Below, piece by piece: positions 7,146 to 15,407 of a stretch of DNA of 17,296 bases. A model generated the notes under the pieces. The model was not told the DNA's origin. It saw only the letters and a program-made list of their open reading frames with translations, and did not search any database. Source of the stretch: Promethearchaeota archaeon (lineage in GTDB: Archaea; Asgardarchaeota; Lokiarchaeia; Sigyniarchaeales; SOKP01); assembly GCA_030615145.1 (NCBI GenBank), contig JAUWZT010000042.1, positions 1 through 17,296 on the forward strand. Reading direction: 5' to 3'. The position numbers were made by a program, and so were the translations under genes. Position 1 is the stretch's first letter; each line of letters begins with the position of its first letter.

Positions 7146-7985
7146 TTAAGCTTCTTTTTCGTGGAGCTTTCTCTTGGTTAAAAGATGTTGCTTTGCATGA
7201 TGAGGCGTTCTCAATACTGTATCGTTAGATTTCTCTATTTCTCTAGCTTGTGTGCATAATTCAGCAGCTGTTTGCATCATTTCGTGAGATGCAGCTAATA
7301 AAGGCATATATTCGGCTCTATCTGTTAAAACAAAGCACGCTTTTCCCGTAATCTTAGAAACTGAAGCTGCTAATTCGAAAGCTGCAATAGCTTTAGCTTG
7401 GGCGTAAGGGTTTGAAAAACCTGCTGCCTCTGTAGCGTTAGTGGCTTTGATTTCAATCTGAGGCAAGGTAGGAACCTTCCCTTCTAACATATCCATTATA
7501 ACTTTATTTAATTCGTTAGTTAGTATATTAAAAACACCAGTAATCGCAAGAACTTTTAACAGATCTGCATTGAAACAACTCATCTCGACAGTGTCTAGAA
7601 ATGGACGTCTTGCTCCTATCATAGAATCACAGCCTACGATTATATATCCCATGTTTTTTTCTTTATATTCTTCGATAGCCTTTTTTGCTGGAGCATCAGA
7701 GATTACAATCGTAGGAATATTTCCTGCTAATTCTCTTGCTGCTTTCGGTCCTTTTAACGCCGCGTTTGGGCTGGACATTAAGATTAATTCCGGTTCAAAT
7801 TCTAATAATTTCTTCATAGTTTCTACGCATTCCTCAGGAGGGTTCATCTTCGCTCCCGAGGTAACTTCTCGCACAATTATATTCTTAGATTCTGCCCTTT
7901 CATCCATTAAAAAAGCAAGTAATAACGAGGAACCAATTGTCCCGTTCTTAAGTATCCCAATTTTTAAAACTTTTTCTTCACTCAT
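7146..7985 (-). CDS. mtd: F420-dependent methylene-tetrahydromethanopterin dehydrogenase
   Basis: Interconverts methylene-H4MPT and methenyl-H4MPT with coenzyme F420, a step of the archaeal methyl branch of the Wood-Ljungdahl pathway. 279 residues from the ATG at 7985, normal for Mtd. The family signature includes KIGILKNGTIGSS near the N-terminus, TSGAKM, SPNAALKGPKAARE, ISDAPAKKA, GCDSMIGARRPFLD and the helical C-terminal domain with NPYAQAKAIAAFELAA. A TTG at 7994 would add three residues; neither start has a clear Shine-Dalgarno sequence, and the ATG is preferred. Divergent from ftr, which acts in the same pathway, across 160 bases, so the two may share regulation. F420 dependence implies that the host makes F420. 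Confidence 0.94.
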   Translation of the reverse strand: MSEEKVLKIGILKNGTIGSSLLLAFLMDERAESKNIIVREVTSGAKMNPPEECVETMKKLLEFEPELILMSSPNAALKGPKAARELAGNIPTIVISDAPAKKAIEEYKEKNMGYIIVGCDSMIGARRPFLDTVEMSCFNADLLKVLAITGVFNILTNELNKVIMDMLEGKVPTLPQIEIKATNATEAAGFSNPYAQAKAIAAFELAASVSKITGKACFVLTDRAEYMPLLAASHEMMQTAAELCTQAREIEKSNDTVLRTPHHAKQHLLTKRKLHEKEA

Positions 7986-8083
7986 TTTTGACAACTTTAA
8001 ATTTATTGAAAATCAAAAAGATTCTATTATGAATTTCTTAAATTGATAATTAATTAAAATTTTTAGTTTTTTTTCTTAATAAT

Positions 8084-8091
8084 TTTATATA
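8084..8091 (+). promoter_or_regulatory. TATA box candidate for ftr
   Basis: TTTATATA on the plus strand, about 55 bases before the ftr ATG; the expected start near 8115 gives a leader of about 30 bases. A second AT-rich box (TTTATAAT, from about 8111) would give a nearly leaderless message. Confidence 0.4.
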
Positions 8092-8145
8092 TTATTGTGC
8101 TCTATTAAAATTTATAATATTTAAAATAGAAATGTTGATTAAAAA

Positions 8146-9057
8146 ATGGATATAAATGGAGTAGAAATTGAAGATACGTTCTGTGAAGCGTTTGGAGCTG
8201 TTTTTACTAGAATTTTAGTAACTACCATAAATGAAAAATGGGCGAAAATTGTTGCTCAAATCGCAACTGGTTATGGGACTTCAACAATCCACTGTGATTC
8301 AGAAGCCGGTATAGATGTATTTGTTTCTGCTGAAAAAACACCCGATAAAAGACCTGGAGTTGTATTGATGTTTTTTAAGACTAAAAAAGATAAAATGGAC
8401 GGTGTTTTATTGAATAGGATGGGTCAATGTGTATTAACATGCCCAACAACAGCTTGTTTTGACGCATTTAATGGCTCTCTTGTTCCAGAGAAAGAATTTG
8501 AAATAAAAACAGGATATAAGCTTAAATTTTTCGGCGATAAATTTGAAGAAAAAATAGAAGGAGTCTATCCTTTTGAAGCGTGGAGAATTCCCGTTATGGA
8601 CGGTGAATTTATCGTTCAAAGCACATTCAAAGTTGGAAAAGGAATTGCGGGAGGAAATTTCTTAATTTATGGTGAAACTCAAGAGGCAGCCTTAGAAGCT
8701 GCAGAAAAAGCGATTGATGCAATAAAAGATTTGGAAAATGTAATAGCTCCTTTTCCAGGTGGGATCGCACGGTCTGGTTCAAAAGTAGGATCACAATATA
8801 GTTTTTTAAATGCTTCAACGAACGATCCTCTTTGTCCAACATTACGAGGAAAAATTGAGAATTCTTTACTCGGAGAGAAAGATAATTACGTGTACGAAGT
8901 AATCCTTGACGGTGCTAATGAACAGGTTATAAAAGAAGCATTGAAATTAGGGATTCAAGCGGCTGTTCAAGTCCCAGGTGTTACAAAAATCAGTGCAGGA
9001 AATTATGGCGGTAAGTTGGGAAAATTTCAATATCGGTTACATGATATTTTAGCTTAA
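8146..9057 (+). CDS. ftr: Formylmethanofuran--tetrahydromethanopterin N-formyltransferase
   Basis: Transfers the formyl group between formylmethanofuran and H4MPT, cytoplasm. 303 residues, close to the 296-300 of characterised enzymes. It matches the Methanopyrus Ftr closely from memory: the N-terminus INGVEIEDTFCEAF, KWAKI, the block LGQ/MGQ-CVLTCPTTA (about 92-102), KLKFFGD, GIAGGNFLIYGETQEAALEAAEKA, PFPGGIARSGSKVGS, FLNASTND and the C-terminal KISAGNYGGKLG. The ATG at 8146 gives the family N-terminus exactly, although there is no Shine-Dalgarno sequence. Its divergent neighbour mtd acts two steps further along; the intervening cyclohydrolase (mch) is not in the window. The gene is convergent with the surface-protein gene ending at 9105 (47-base gap), so the transcript probably ends in the T-rich tract at 9108-9131 inside that gene. 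Confidence 0.95.
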   Translation: MDINGVEIEDTFCEAFGAVFTRILVTTINEKWAKIVAQIATGYGTSTIHCDSEAGIDVFVSAEKTPDKRPGVVLMFFKTKKDKMDGVLLNRMGQCVLTCPTTACFDAFNGSLVPEKEFEIKTGYKLKFFGDKFEEKIEGVYPFEAWRIPVMDGEFIVQSTFKVGKGIAGGNFLIYGETQEAALEAAEKAIDAIKDLENVIAPFPGGIARSGSKVGSQYSFLNASTNDPLCPTLRGKIENSLLGEKDNYVYEVILDGANEQVIKEALKLGIQAAVQVPGVTKISAGNYGGKLGKFQYRLHDILA

Positions 9058-9104
9058 ACCATTAAAAAATTAGAAATAATGTTTTGAAAGTATATTTAAT
9101 AAAA

Positions 9105-10826
9105 TTATTTTAACTTTCTTTTTATTTTTCTTTGAGGTTCTTTTGGAATTTCTTTGGTTTCTTGAGGTTCAACTTTAGCATCTTCTTCCTTTACTACTTC
9201 TTTTTTAGAAGGCTTAGTTTTAGGTTTCTTCGATATTTTTTTAGAAGCAGGCTTTTTTGGGGCAGTATCTTTTGATTCGATATATTTACTCTTAAATATT
9301 TTATACAATAAACCAATGCCAGCTAAAACTCCAATCGCAACACCAATCACAAACCCAATCCATGGAAGAATGGGTGTTATTAAATCAGGGATTACCCTAA
9401 TTTCTTGTGGAGCTAAACCATAATCTGAATTTAGATAAGTAGTTGCGCCATCAATGTCTGTCACAGAAATATAAACAAACCAAACGCCCGTTATTGATTC
9501 TTCCGTTCTGACTAATATATTCATGTCGGGCGTATATGCTCTTGAAAGATTATACCAATTATTTTCGGGGTCTAAAAGAGAGACTGTGATATAAGCAATC
9601 GTGTTTTCCACATCAGAAACATTAAAAGTAAAAATAAAATCTTCGCCATAATTTACTGAAACACTCTGATTCATACTTAATCCGTTAACTGAATAGCTAT
9701 GAATTTCGGGAGCATTATTTTCAACATATAAGAAAGCCGTATAGGAATCCTTTCCATTATATTGGTCTTCTGCTTCGATTATAATTTGATATTTTCCTAT
9801 TGGATTATTTATATCTATCGAAAAAATTGATGTAAAAGTCCAATCATTATTGTTCGTTAATTCAATAGGTGGCTTTAATTCACCAGTAGGACTTTGAATT
9901 GTCATAGAGACGGTTATATTTTCTGGTAAAGTATAAATATCAACATCAGTAACATTTAACGTAAGAGTACAATCTTCTGCTCTCTTTATCGTGCTTGGCG
10001 AAAAATTAATTGTCGAAACTTCTATTTCTGGTAAAGAATTTAAAACTTTAAAAGGAAAATACGCTGCTACTTTAAAGTTCTCAGAGGTATCTGACATATT
10101 GATTTTTATGTAATAAATCTTATTAACATGATCAAACCTGTCGTCAATTTCAAAAGAAAAGTACCATAGATTATTGCCAACATCAAAAATATTATTTTGA
10201 AGAGTTTCGTTGTCATTATCAACAATTGTTACATTCCAATCAAAGTTATACGGTTGAGGTTCATCATTTACAAGTAACCATGCCTCGAGCGTTTCACCTT
10301 TTCTATATTCTGAGCTGTTAAGGTCCAACAAATAATTGGATATTATCGTGAAGTTAGTAATTGGATCTGGCGAACTTAAGAGAACATTAGTTTCGTTGTA
10401 AATTAAGAAACTTACTTTGTGAAAATCTAATGGGGCGTCATATCTGGCGTTGTACGTATAAGTGAAATTTTCTTGAGTAACGTAACTCATGTTAAATTCT
10501 TCTATTACTTTATTTGAATAATGGATTTGTATAACGGTGTAGTTTGGATTAGTAAATTTAGAAGCGTTGACATCAAATTTTATAGGTTCAATCAACCTAT
10601 AAATTGTAGTCTTGTTTTGAAAAAATTCTGAATAATTTAAAGAGGGGTTTCCGTTATCAGAATTTTTTAAATCAAAAATACTGTTAAAATCACTGCCGTC
10701 ACTTATTTTTTCGTTATTAAAGTACTCGTTATTATAATTTATTGAAATAACCCAAAAGTTAAACAATATAGCAGTAAAAGTAAATAATATCAAAAAAATA
10801 CTAATAAAATGTTTTTGTCTAATCAT
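9105..10826 (-). CDS. Surface protein with Ig-like domains, C-terminal membrane anchor and lysine-rich tail
   Basis: 573 residues; I do not recognise a named family. An N-terminal hydrophobic segment (8-28) is a signal peptide or anchor. Residues about 72-478 are beta-rich and look like four Ig-/cadherin-like sandwiches, the last two beginning near PEIEVSTINF (266) and APEIHSYSVNG (372). At least 17 N-x-S/T sequons lie in this part and none after residue 480, consistent with an extracellular, N-glycosylated region. A second hydrophobic helix (487-509) anchors the protein, leaving a cytoplasmic tail (511-573) very rich in Lys with Pro and Glu. The start lies seven bases after the stop of the 921-residue gene, so the two are co-transcribed and probably act together at the cell surface. 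A role in S-layer, adhesion or sugar handling is possible but not shown. Confidence 0.65.
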   Translation of the reverse strand: MIRQKHFISIFLILFTFTAILFNFWVISINYNNEYFNNEKISDGSDFNSIFDLKNSDNGNPSLNYSEFFQNKTTIYRLIEPIKFDVNASKFTNPNYTVIQIHYSNKVIEEFNMSYVTQENFTYTYNARYDAPLDFHKVSFLIYNETNVLLSSPDPITNFTIISNYLLDLNSSEYRKGETLEAWLLVNDEPQPYNFDWNVTIVDNDNETLQNNIFDVGNNLWYFSFEIDDRFDHVNKIYYIKINMSDTSENFKVAAYFPFKVLNSLPEIEVSTINFSPSTIKRAEDCTLTLNVTDVDIYTLPENITVSMTIQSPTGELKPPIELTNNNDWTFTSIFSIDINNPIGKYQIIIEAEDQYNGKDSYTAFLYVENNAPEIHSYSVNGLSMNQSVSVNYGEDFIFTFNVSDVENTIAYITVSLLDPENNWYNLSRAYTPDMNILVRTEESITGVWFVYISVTDIDGATTYLNSDYGLAPQEIRVIPDLITPILPWIGFVIGVAIGVLAGIGLLYKIFKSKYIESKDTAPKKPASKKISKKPKTKPSKKEVVKEEDAKVEPQETKEIPKEPQRKIKRKLK

Positions 10827-10833
10827 TTTTCAA

Positions 10834-13599
10834 TCATCTTCTTAATAATCTGTGTTTAATCTCTTTATTTTTATATAGTAAAATAACGCCTATTGGAATT
10901 AATATTGGAACAATATAAAAGAAAATTAAATTAGAAGGTGATAATTCTAATCTTACTTCGAAGTAATAATGCACAACAGTTTCATCAGAGCTGTCTCTCA
11001 ATTCAAATGTATAAGAAACAATTCCAAAATCATAAGGATTTATACTAGGAATTACTTCAGCAACAATCCTATTAATCCCCGGCCCCAATCCATCAATATT
11101 GGTCTCTACAGGAGCTCCATTCATATATAACGTAAAGGATTCAGATTGTTCTTGATTGTTTTGAATCATCATAATAAACTGAGCAGCAACACCTTGGGAA
11201 ATAATTTCAGGAAAAAATACATTTAATATTTCAAATTTTTTTATAATTTCAACATAAAATTGTTTAGTGTAGAAGACTGTAGAACCCTTCGAAATTTCCA
11301 TTGTTACATTAACCAGATGTGTTTCAGTATCAGTAAGATTCAAATTATAATAGACGCTTTTTATTTCATTTTCAAGTAAAAGAATTTCTTCTTTAAGAAT
11401 TAAGGAATCATCTTCAAAGAAACTCACATTAAATGTTTGAGTGTTATCTGGTAGAAAATTAATTAAATTCATTGACACAAACGCACTTTCTCCACTTACA
11501 ATAAAACTTTCATAAATTAAATTAGTATAATCAAATGAATTCCCAATATCAATAATTATAATTATTTCTAAATACGTAATGGTTCCGTTTTTGAAATTAA
11601 TGCTAAGTGTATGGGGTCCTATAGTGGCTCCGAGGGTAGTAGCAAGGTTAAATGAGACATTAGTTAAAACGAGAGTATTAAAAGTAATATCTTGAATTTC
11701 ATTAATTATATTATCCCCTTCCAGGGAGACTGTTAAATTAATGTCTTTATTGCGGGTGTTATTGACGGGAATTGTAATATTTAAAACAGGACCTTGATAT
11801 AATATGTCTGGTAAACCTTGGATCGAGTGATTTATCAATCCAGAAATTACATTAAACTGTTTTAGAATGTGTGCTGTGCCAAAATTCGAACAATTAGCAA
11901 ATAATTGGAGATAATTCCCTTTTTCTATTTCGAATGTATCGGTTATATCATATAACAAAGTTGTAGAATTTTCAATAATTTGATGTGTCGTTGTGTTCAA
12001 GATTACCTTTTCTGGATTTTTGAAGATATAATTAATAGTTGCATTGTCAATATTATATTCAATTGTAAATTGCTCATAAGTTTTTGTTGTATCATTGTAA
12101 TATTGATTAGATTTTATGAAAGAATAAATACTGGTAATGTTTAGAGTGTCTTGATAAAATACATAATCAGGAATTTCATCAGTTACATTGTAAAACGAGT
12201 TTAGCGTTGTACTGTCATATATATCGTATGCGTTTAAATAAGCCTCACACAGTTTAAGGTTAGCATAGAAATTCTTATCTTTATCTACTGGATCTATTGA
12301 TGATTTATAAGAATTAACTGCTTCATCGTAAAAGGAACTTTCAAAAGTGTTAAATAATTGCCAAGCTCTATTGTAATAAGTAATATTTCCAGTATACTCG
12401 AATAATTTTAAGCATGCCGACATCATAACAGCATTTGGTTCTAATTCTATGGAGGTATTTTGTCCTGAAGTTCCCCAGTCATCACCTCGATTTCTTTCAT
12501 ATGCATTGAACCCTGAATCCCATAATACTTCTAATTTTTCAAACAAGTAAGTCGCATTTTGTAAATAGGGGGAATTCTTTTGCATTCCTGATTCAATCCA
12601 ATATTCTAATAGAGTTATAATTCCTAAAGCGTTAGTTTGCAAATGTTTATAAGTGCTTCCCGTCTCTGAGGTCCAATCATTTTTTCCATAGTACTCAAAA
12701 CCACCGTAGGTATTATCCCATAACTTATCTAAAAGTTTATTTATTGTAATATTTGCCAATTCAAGAGCTCTATTCTTTATATCACTAGTCGGATCAATCT
12801 CATCGTAAATTCGGTTAATTTGAAGCATAGCTAATACCGCATGCATATTACTTTCTGTGTATTTGTATGTTGTTGAGTTATGATTGTAGAATCCTTCAAA
12901 TTCATCATCCCAAAATTGAGTTGAATTTATTAAATTAAAAATTTCTTCAATTGAATCCTTAGGGTAAATACTATTAATAGTAAAACTATTGATATCGTTG
13001 CCAATATTTTCAATTAATAAAAAGATCGGCATAAGATTGTCGGTTAAATATCTTTTATCGTCAAATATTAGACCTGTAGTGTTATCAACTGCCCTTATAA
13101 AACCATAAGCATCTGCTTCAGCACTGCTTTGATACCACAAAGGTGACTCCTTTAATTTCAAATATGTATCAAATGTTTCAAATGCATTCGTATCATCTTT
13201 CAAAAGGGTTTTATATAAAAGTAAATTGTCAATAGGATATACTTCATCATCGGTTATAATTCCTGTATCATTACCTTCTCGAAAATATGTTTTTATATCT
13301 AGGGCTAAATCTGATTCATAATTAGCTTTAAAAAAGCTCCAAATATCAGAAAAATTAACTTTGAATGGGTCTTGAAAAATTTCTGGACCCGCTGCAAGAT
13401 TTATTTCATCAGTGTTAAATTCAACATTATCCTGAGAAAATGATTCGTTTTGAGGATTAATCTTTTGAAAGTAGTTATCATTAAAGTATAATACATTAAA
13501 TACGAACATAAAAATGAAGAAAGTACATAAAATTACTTTAGTTTTTCTAAGTCCTTTATTTCCTTTCATTTTTAGAGCAAAACCTTTGATAAAATTCAT
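10834..13599 (-). CDS. Membrane-anchored surface protein with predicted (alpha/alpha)6 toroid and beta-sandwich domains
   Basis: 921 residues. Signal or anchor helix at 20-40. Residues about 110-460 hold six helical-hairpin units about 60-66 residues apart, each a short G-[FLI]/[AS]-Y turn followed by an Asn-containing helix: GIITDDEVY (113), GLIFDDKRY (176), GFYNH (236), GFEYY (300), AYERN (365) and SYKSS (430). Four of them are preceded by [LF][WY]D. Six hairpins are what an (alpha/alpha)6 toroid needs, as in N-acylglucosamine epimerase/mannose isomerase and several glycosidase families. Residues about 480-885 are beta-rich with many N-glycosylation sequons and resemble Ig/CARDB-like sandwiches. 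A C-terminal helix (about 891-909) ends in a short basic tail. No catalytic residues can be assigned, so it may be a sugar-active enzyme or only a binding scaffold. First gene of a pair with the 573-residue protein. An internal Met11 could also be the start. Confidence 0.66.
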   Translation of the reverse strand: MNFIKGFALKMKGNKGLRKTKVILCTFFIFMFVFNVLYFNDNYFQKINPQNESFSQDNVEFNTDEINLAAGPEIFQDPFKVNFSDIWSFFKANYESDLALDIKTYFREGNDTGIITDDEVYPIDNLLLYKTLLKDDTNAFETFDTYLKLKESPLWYQSSAEADAYGFIRAVDNTTGLIFDDKRYLTDNLMPIFLLIENIGNDINSFTINSIYPKDSIEEIFNLINSTQFWDDEFEGFYNHNSTTYKYTESNMHAVLAMLQINRIYDEIDPTSDIKNRALELANITINKLLDKLWDNTYGGFEYYGKNDWTSETGSTYKHLQTNALGIITLLEYWIESGMQKNSPYLQNATYLFEKLEVLWDSGFNAYERNRGDDWGTSGQNTSIELEPNAVMMSACLKLFEYTGNITYYNRAWQLFNTFESSFYDEAVNSYKSSIDPVDKDKNFYANLKLCEAYLNAYDIYDSTTLNSFYNVTDEIPDYVFYQDTLNITSIYSFIKSNQYYNDTTKTYEQFTIEYNIDNATINYIFKNPEKVILNTTTHQIIENSTTLLYDITDTFEIEKGNYLQLFANCSNFGTAHILKQFNVISGLINHSIQGLPDILYQGPVLNITIPVNNTRNKDINLTVSLEGDNIINEIQDITFNTLVLTNVSFNLATTLGATIGPHTLSINFKNGTITYLEIIIIIDIGNSFDYTNLIYESFIVSGESAFVSMNLINFLPDNTQTFNVSFFEDDSLILKEEILLLENEIKSVYYNLNLTDTETHLVNVTMEISKGSTVFYTKQFYVEIIKKFEILNVFFPEIISQGVAAQFIMMIQNNQEQSESFTLYMNGAPVETNIDGLGPGINRIVAEVIPSINPYDFGIVSYTFELRDSSDETVVHYYFEVRLELSPSNLIFFYIVPILIPIGVILLYKNKEIKHRLLRR

Positions 13600-13639
13600 A
13601 ATAAATCTTTTAATTATTTTTTAATATCAGTATAGTTTT

Positions 13640-13647
13640 AAAAAAAA
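13640..13647 (-). terminator. Poly-T terminator candidate for glyS
   Basis: A T8 tract on the minus strand 69 bases after the glyS stop and 41 bases before the 921-residue gene. It suggests that glyS ends here and that the surface-protein pair is mainly a separate unit. Confidence 0.4.
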
Positions 13648-13716
13648 TGTTCTTCTCTTTAATATTTTTTTCTGAAAACCTCTGTTATTTAAGGATATCT
13701 CAACTTTATTTTTTTC

Positions 13717-15201
13717 TTAATTTTTATTGATTATTTTCAGAATTTCTGAAATTGATACTCTCTTTTGATTCATAGTGTCCCTATATCTAAGGGTAACCGT
13801 ATTATCATCTAAAGAATCGTAATCTATAGTTATGCAATAAGGCGTTCCTAACTCGTCTTGTCTTCTATATCTCTTTCCAATTGATCCTGCTGAATCAAAA
13901 AATGAAGTTTTTCGATTGTCAAGTATTTCTTTATGTACTTTTTTCGCCAATTCTACAATATTTTCTTTATTTCTAACTAACGGAAATACTGCAACGAGGT
14001 TAGGAGCAAGTTGAGGATTTAACTTCAAAATTATTCTCTCATCTTCAACATTAAAGGTAGTTTCAAGGAGAGTATATATAATTCTATCGGGACCAAAAGC
14101 AATTTCAAGAATTTGGGGGATTTCTTTTAAATTCGTATCCGTACCCATTGGAATTTCAAAATTTTGGTTTGAAAACCTTCCATGCCTTTTTAAATCGTAG
14201 TCTGTTCTATCGTGAATTCCACAAATTTCTACCCACCCATATTGTTTAGTGTTAATTTCTAAATCCCACGCATCGTCTGCATAGTGAGCCATTTCAGTGG
14301 GAGAATGTTGCCTAAATCTAATAGTTTCCTCCGGAAATCCCAATTTCGAGATGAGGTAATATCCTAAAAATAGGCAATAGGCAAAAGCAGGTTTATTAAG
14401 AATACCTGTGTTTATTGCTTCTTCTAGTGATATGCTACTTGGAATAATTATTTTACTTTCTTGCGATTTCCAGTCCAATAATGGTAATTTAGTGTTCTTT
14501 ATCTCTTCAAATTCTTCAAAATTCATTTCTTGCTCTTTCCCAATAAATAACTGGATTTCGAATTGTTCGAAAGCTCTCATACGAAGAACTTGTTGTCTAG
14601 GAGATATTTCATTTCTATAAGCCTTTCCGTATTGGAAAACTTTTAGAGGGTATTGCCTTCGTGCGTCCTGGTTCAAGCGATTAAACAATAAGTACGTTGT
14701 TGTTGCGGTTTCTGGCCGTAAATAAGCGGTAACATTATTACCGACCGATGTTTTTAACATTAAATTGTATTCTTCAATTTTTTCAAATGGAGTACCACAT
14801 TTTAGACAAGTAAATCCATGTTGTTCTATTAATTTGTCCATGTCTTCAAAAGATAACCCATCAATCGTTTGATCCGGAAGCTGTTCTTGGAGAAATTTAT
14901 CGGCTCTTATTATCGTATTACACTTTTTACAACGGATTACGGGATCAATAAAACGTTCTAAATGTCCTGATGCCTCCCATACGATTTTAGGTAAAATTTC
15001 AGGACATTCAACTTCACTAAAGCCAAAAGCTCGGAGTTCACGCCTAAAAGTTGAAATTACATTATTTTTTAAAGCTTTTCCAGCCGGGCCGTACGAATAA
15101 AATCCCGCTAAGCCGCCATATATCTCTGGAAAGGGGCCCCAAATAAATCCACGTCGTCGTAGTAATGAATTAAATGTATCAATATTGTCCTCAATCTTCA
15201 T
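13717..15201 (-). CDS. glyS: Glycyl-tRNA synthetase (dimeric, class II, archaeal/eukaryal type)
   Basis: Charges tRNA-Gly. 494 residues, somewhat shorter than the about 570 of many archaeal homologues. Order: N-terminal RRRGFIWGPFPEIYGGLAGF (15-34), a zinc module with C91/C94 and C132/C135, class II motif 2 YRNEISPRQQ (195-204), GWVEICGIHDRTDYDL, motif 3 FGPDRIIYTLLE, then an anticodon-binding domain with GSIGKRYRRQDE, GTPYCITIDYD and YRDTMNQKRV. The normally conserved RPETAQG block reads RPETATTTY (162-170), with the Gln-Gly lost; this may be lineage-specific. ATG at 15201. A 12-base palindrome lies 35 bases upstream. It uses the same amino acid that the gcv cluster degrades, but the genes are 8 kb apart and there is no direct evidence of co-regulation. 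Confidence 0.95.
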   Translation of the reverse strand: MKIEDNIDTFNSLLRRRGFIWGPFPEIYGGLAGFYSYGPAGKALKNNVISTFRRELRAFGFSEVECPEILPKIVWEASGHLERFIDPVIRCKKCNTIIRADKFLQEQLPDQTIDGLSFEDMDKLIEQHGFTCLKCGTPFEKIEEYNLMLKTSVGNNVTAYLRPETATTTYLLFNRLNQDARRQYPLKVFQYGKAYRNEISPRQQVLRMRAFEQFEIQLFIGKEQEMNFEEFEEIKNTKLPLLDWKSQESKIIIPSSISLEEAINTGILNKPAFAYCLFLGYYLISKLGFPEETIRFRQHSPTEMAHYADDAWDLEINTKQYGWVEICGIHDRTDYDLKRHGRFSNQNFEIPMGTDTNLKEIPQILEIAFGPDRIIYTLLETTFNVEDERIILKLNPQLAPNLVAVFPLVRNKENIVELAKKVHKEILDNRKTSFFDSAGSIGKRYRRQDELGTPYCITIDYDSLDDNTVTLRYRDTMNQKRVSISEILKIINKN

Positions 15202-15235
15202 TTTTAATCAAAACTTTACAATAATAGTTTTTAGA

Positions 15236-15247
15236 ATTATCGATAAT
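15236..15247. promoter_or_regulatory. 12-base perfect palindrome in the glyS/membrane-protein divergent region
   Basis: ATTATCGATAAT is its own reverse complement and lies 35 bases before the glyS ATG, near the expected transcription start. In such AT-rich DNA chance is a real alternative. The rest of the 206-base gap (15202-15407) is plain AT-rich sequence. Confidence 0.25.
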
Positions 15248-15321
15248 ATTTGTATTTTAAGATTATTCCTTAGTTTGGATGTAGTAATCAGTTTTGAGAT
15301 TCTAGTTTTATAATATAAATT

Positions 15322-15330
15322 TTTATATAA
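15322..15330 (+). promoter_or_regulatory. TATA box candidate for the polytopic membrane protein gene
   Basis: TTTATATAA on the plus strand, with an expected start near 15353 and a leader of about 55 bases before the ATG at 15408. No strong Shine-Dalgarno sequence is seen; GGTG lies about 12 bases upstream. Confidence 0.35.
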
Positions 15331-15407
15331 GAAAAAGATAGTATTATTATAATTTTAAGTTATTAAATCAAATTAATTTGTAGAATAAAATTGGTGTATT
15401 GTAAATT

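Noticed and set aside
7570..8046. 158-codon open frame on the plus strand opposite mtd
   Set aside because: It is antisense to the well-supported mtd gene, its composition mirrors mtd codons and it shows no recognisable motif.
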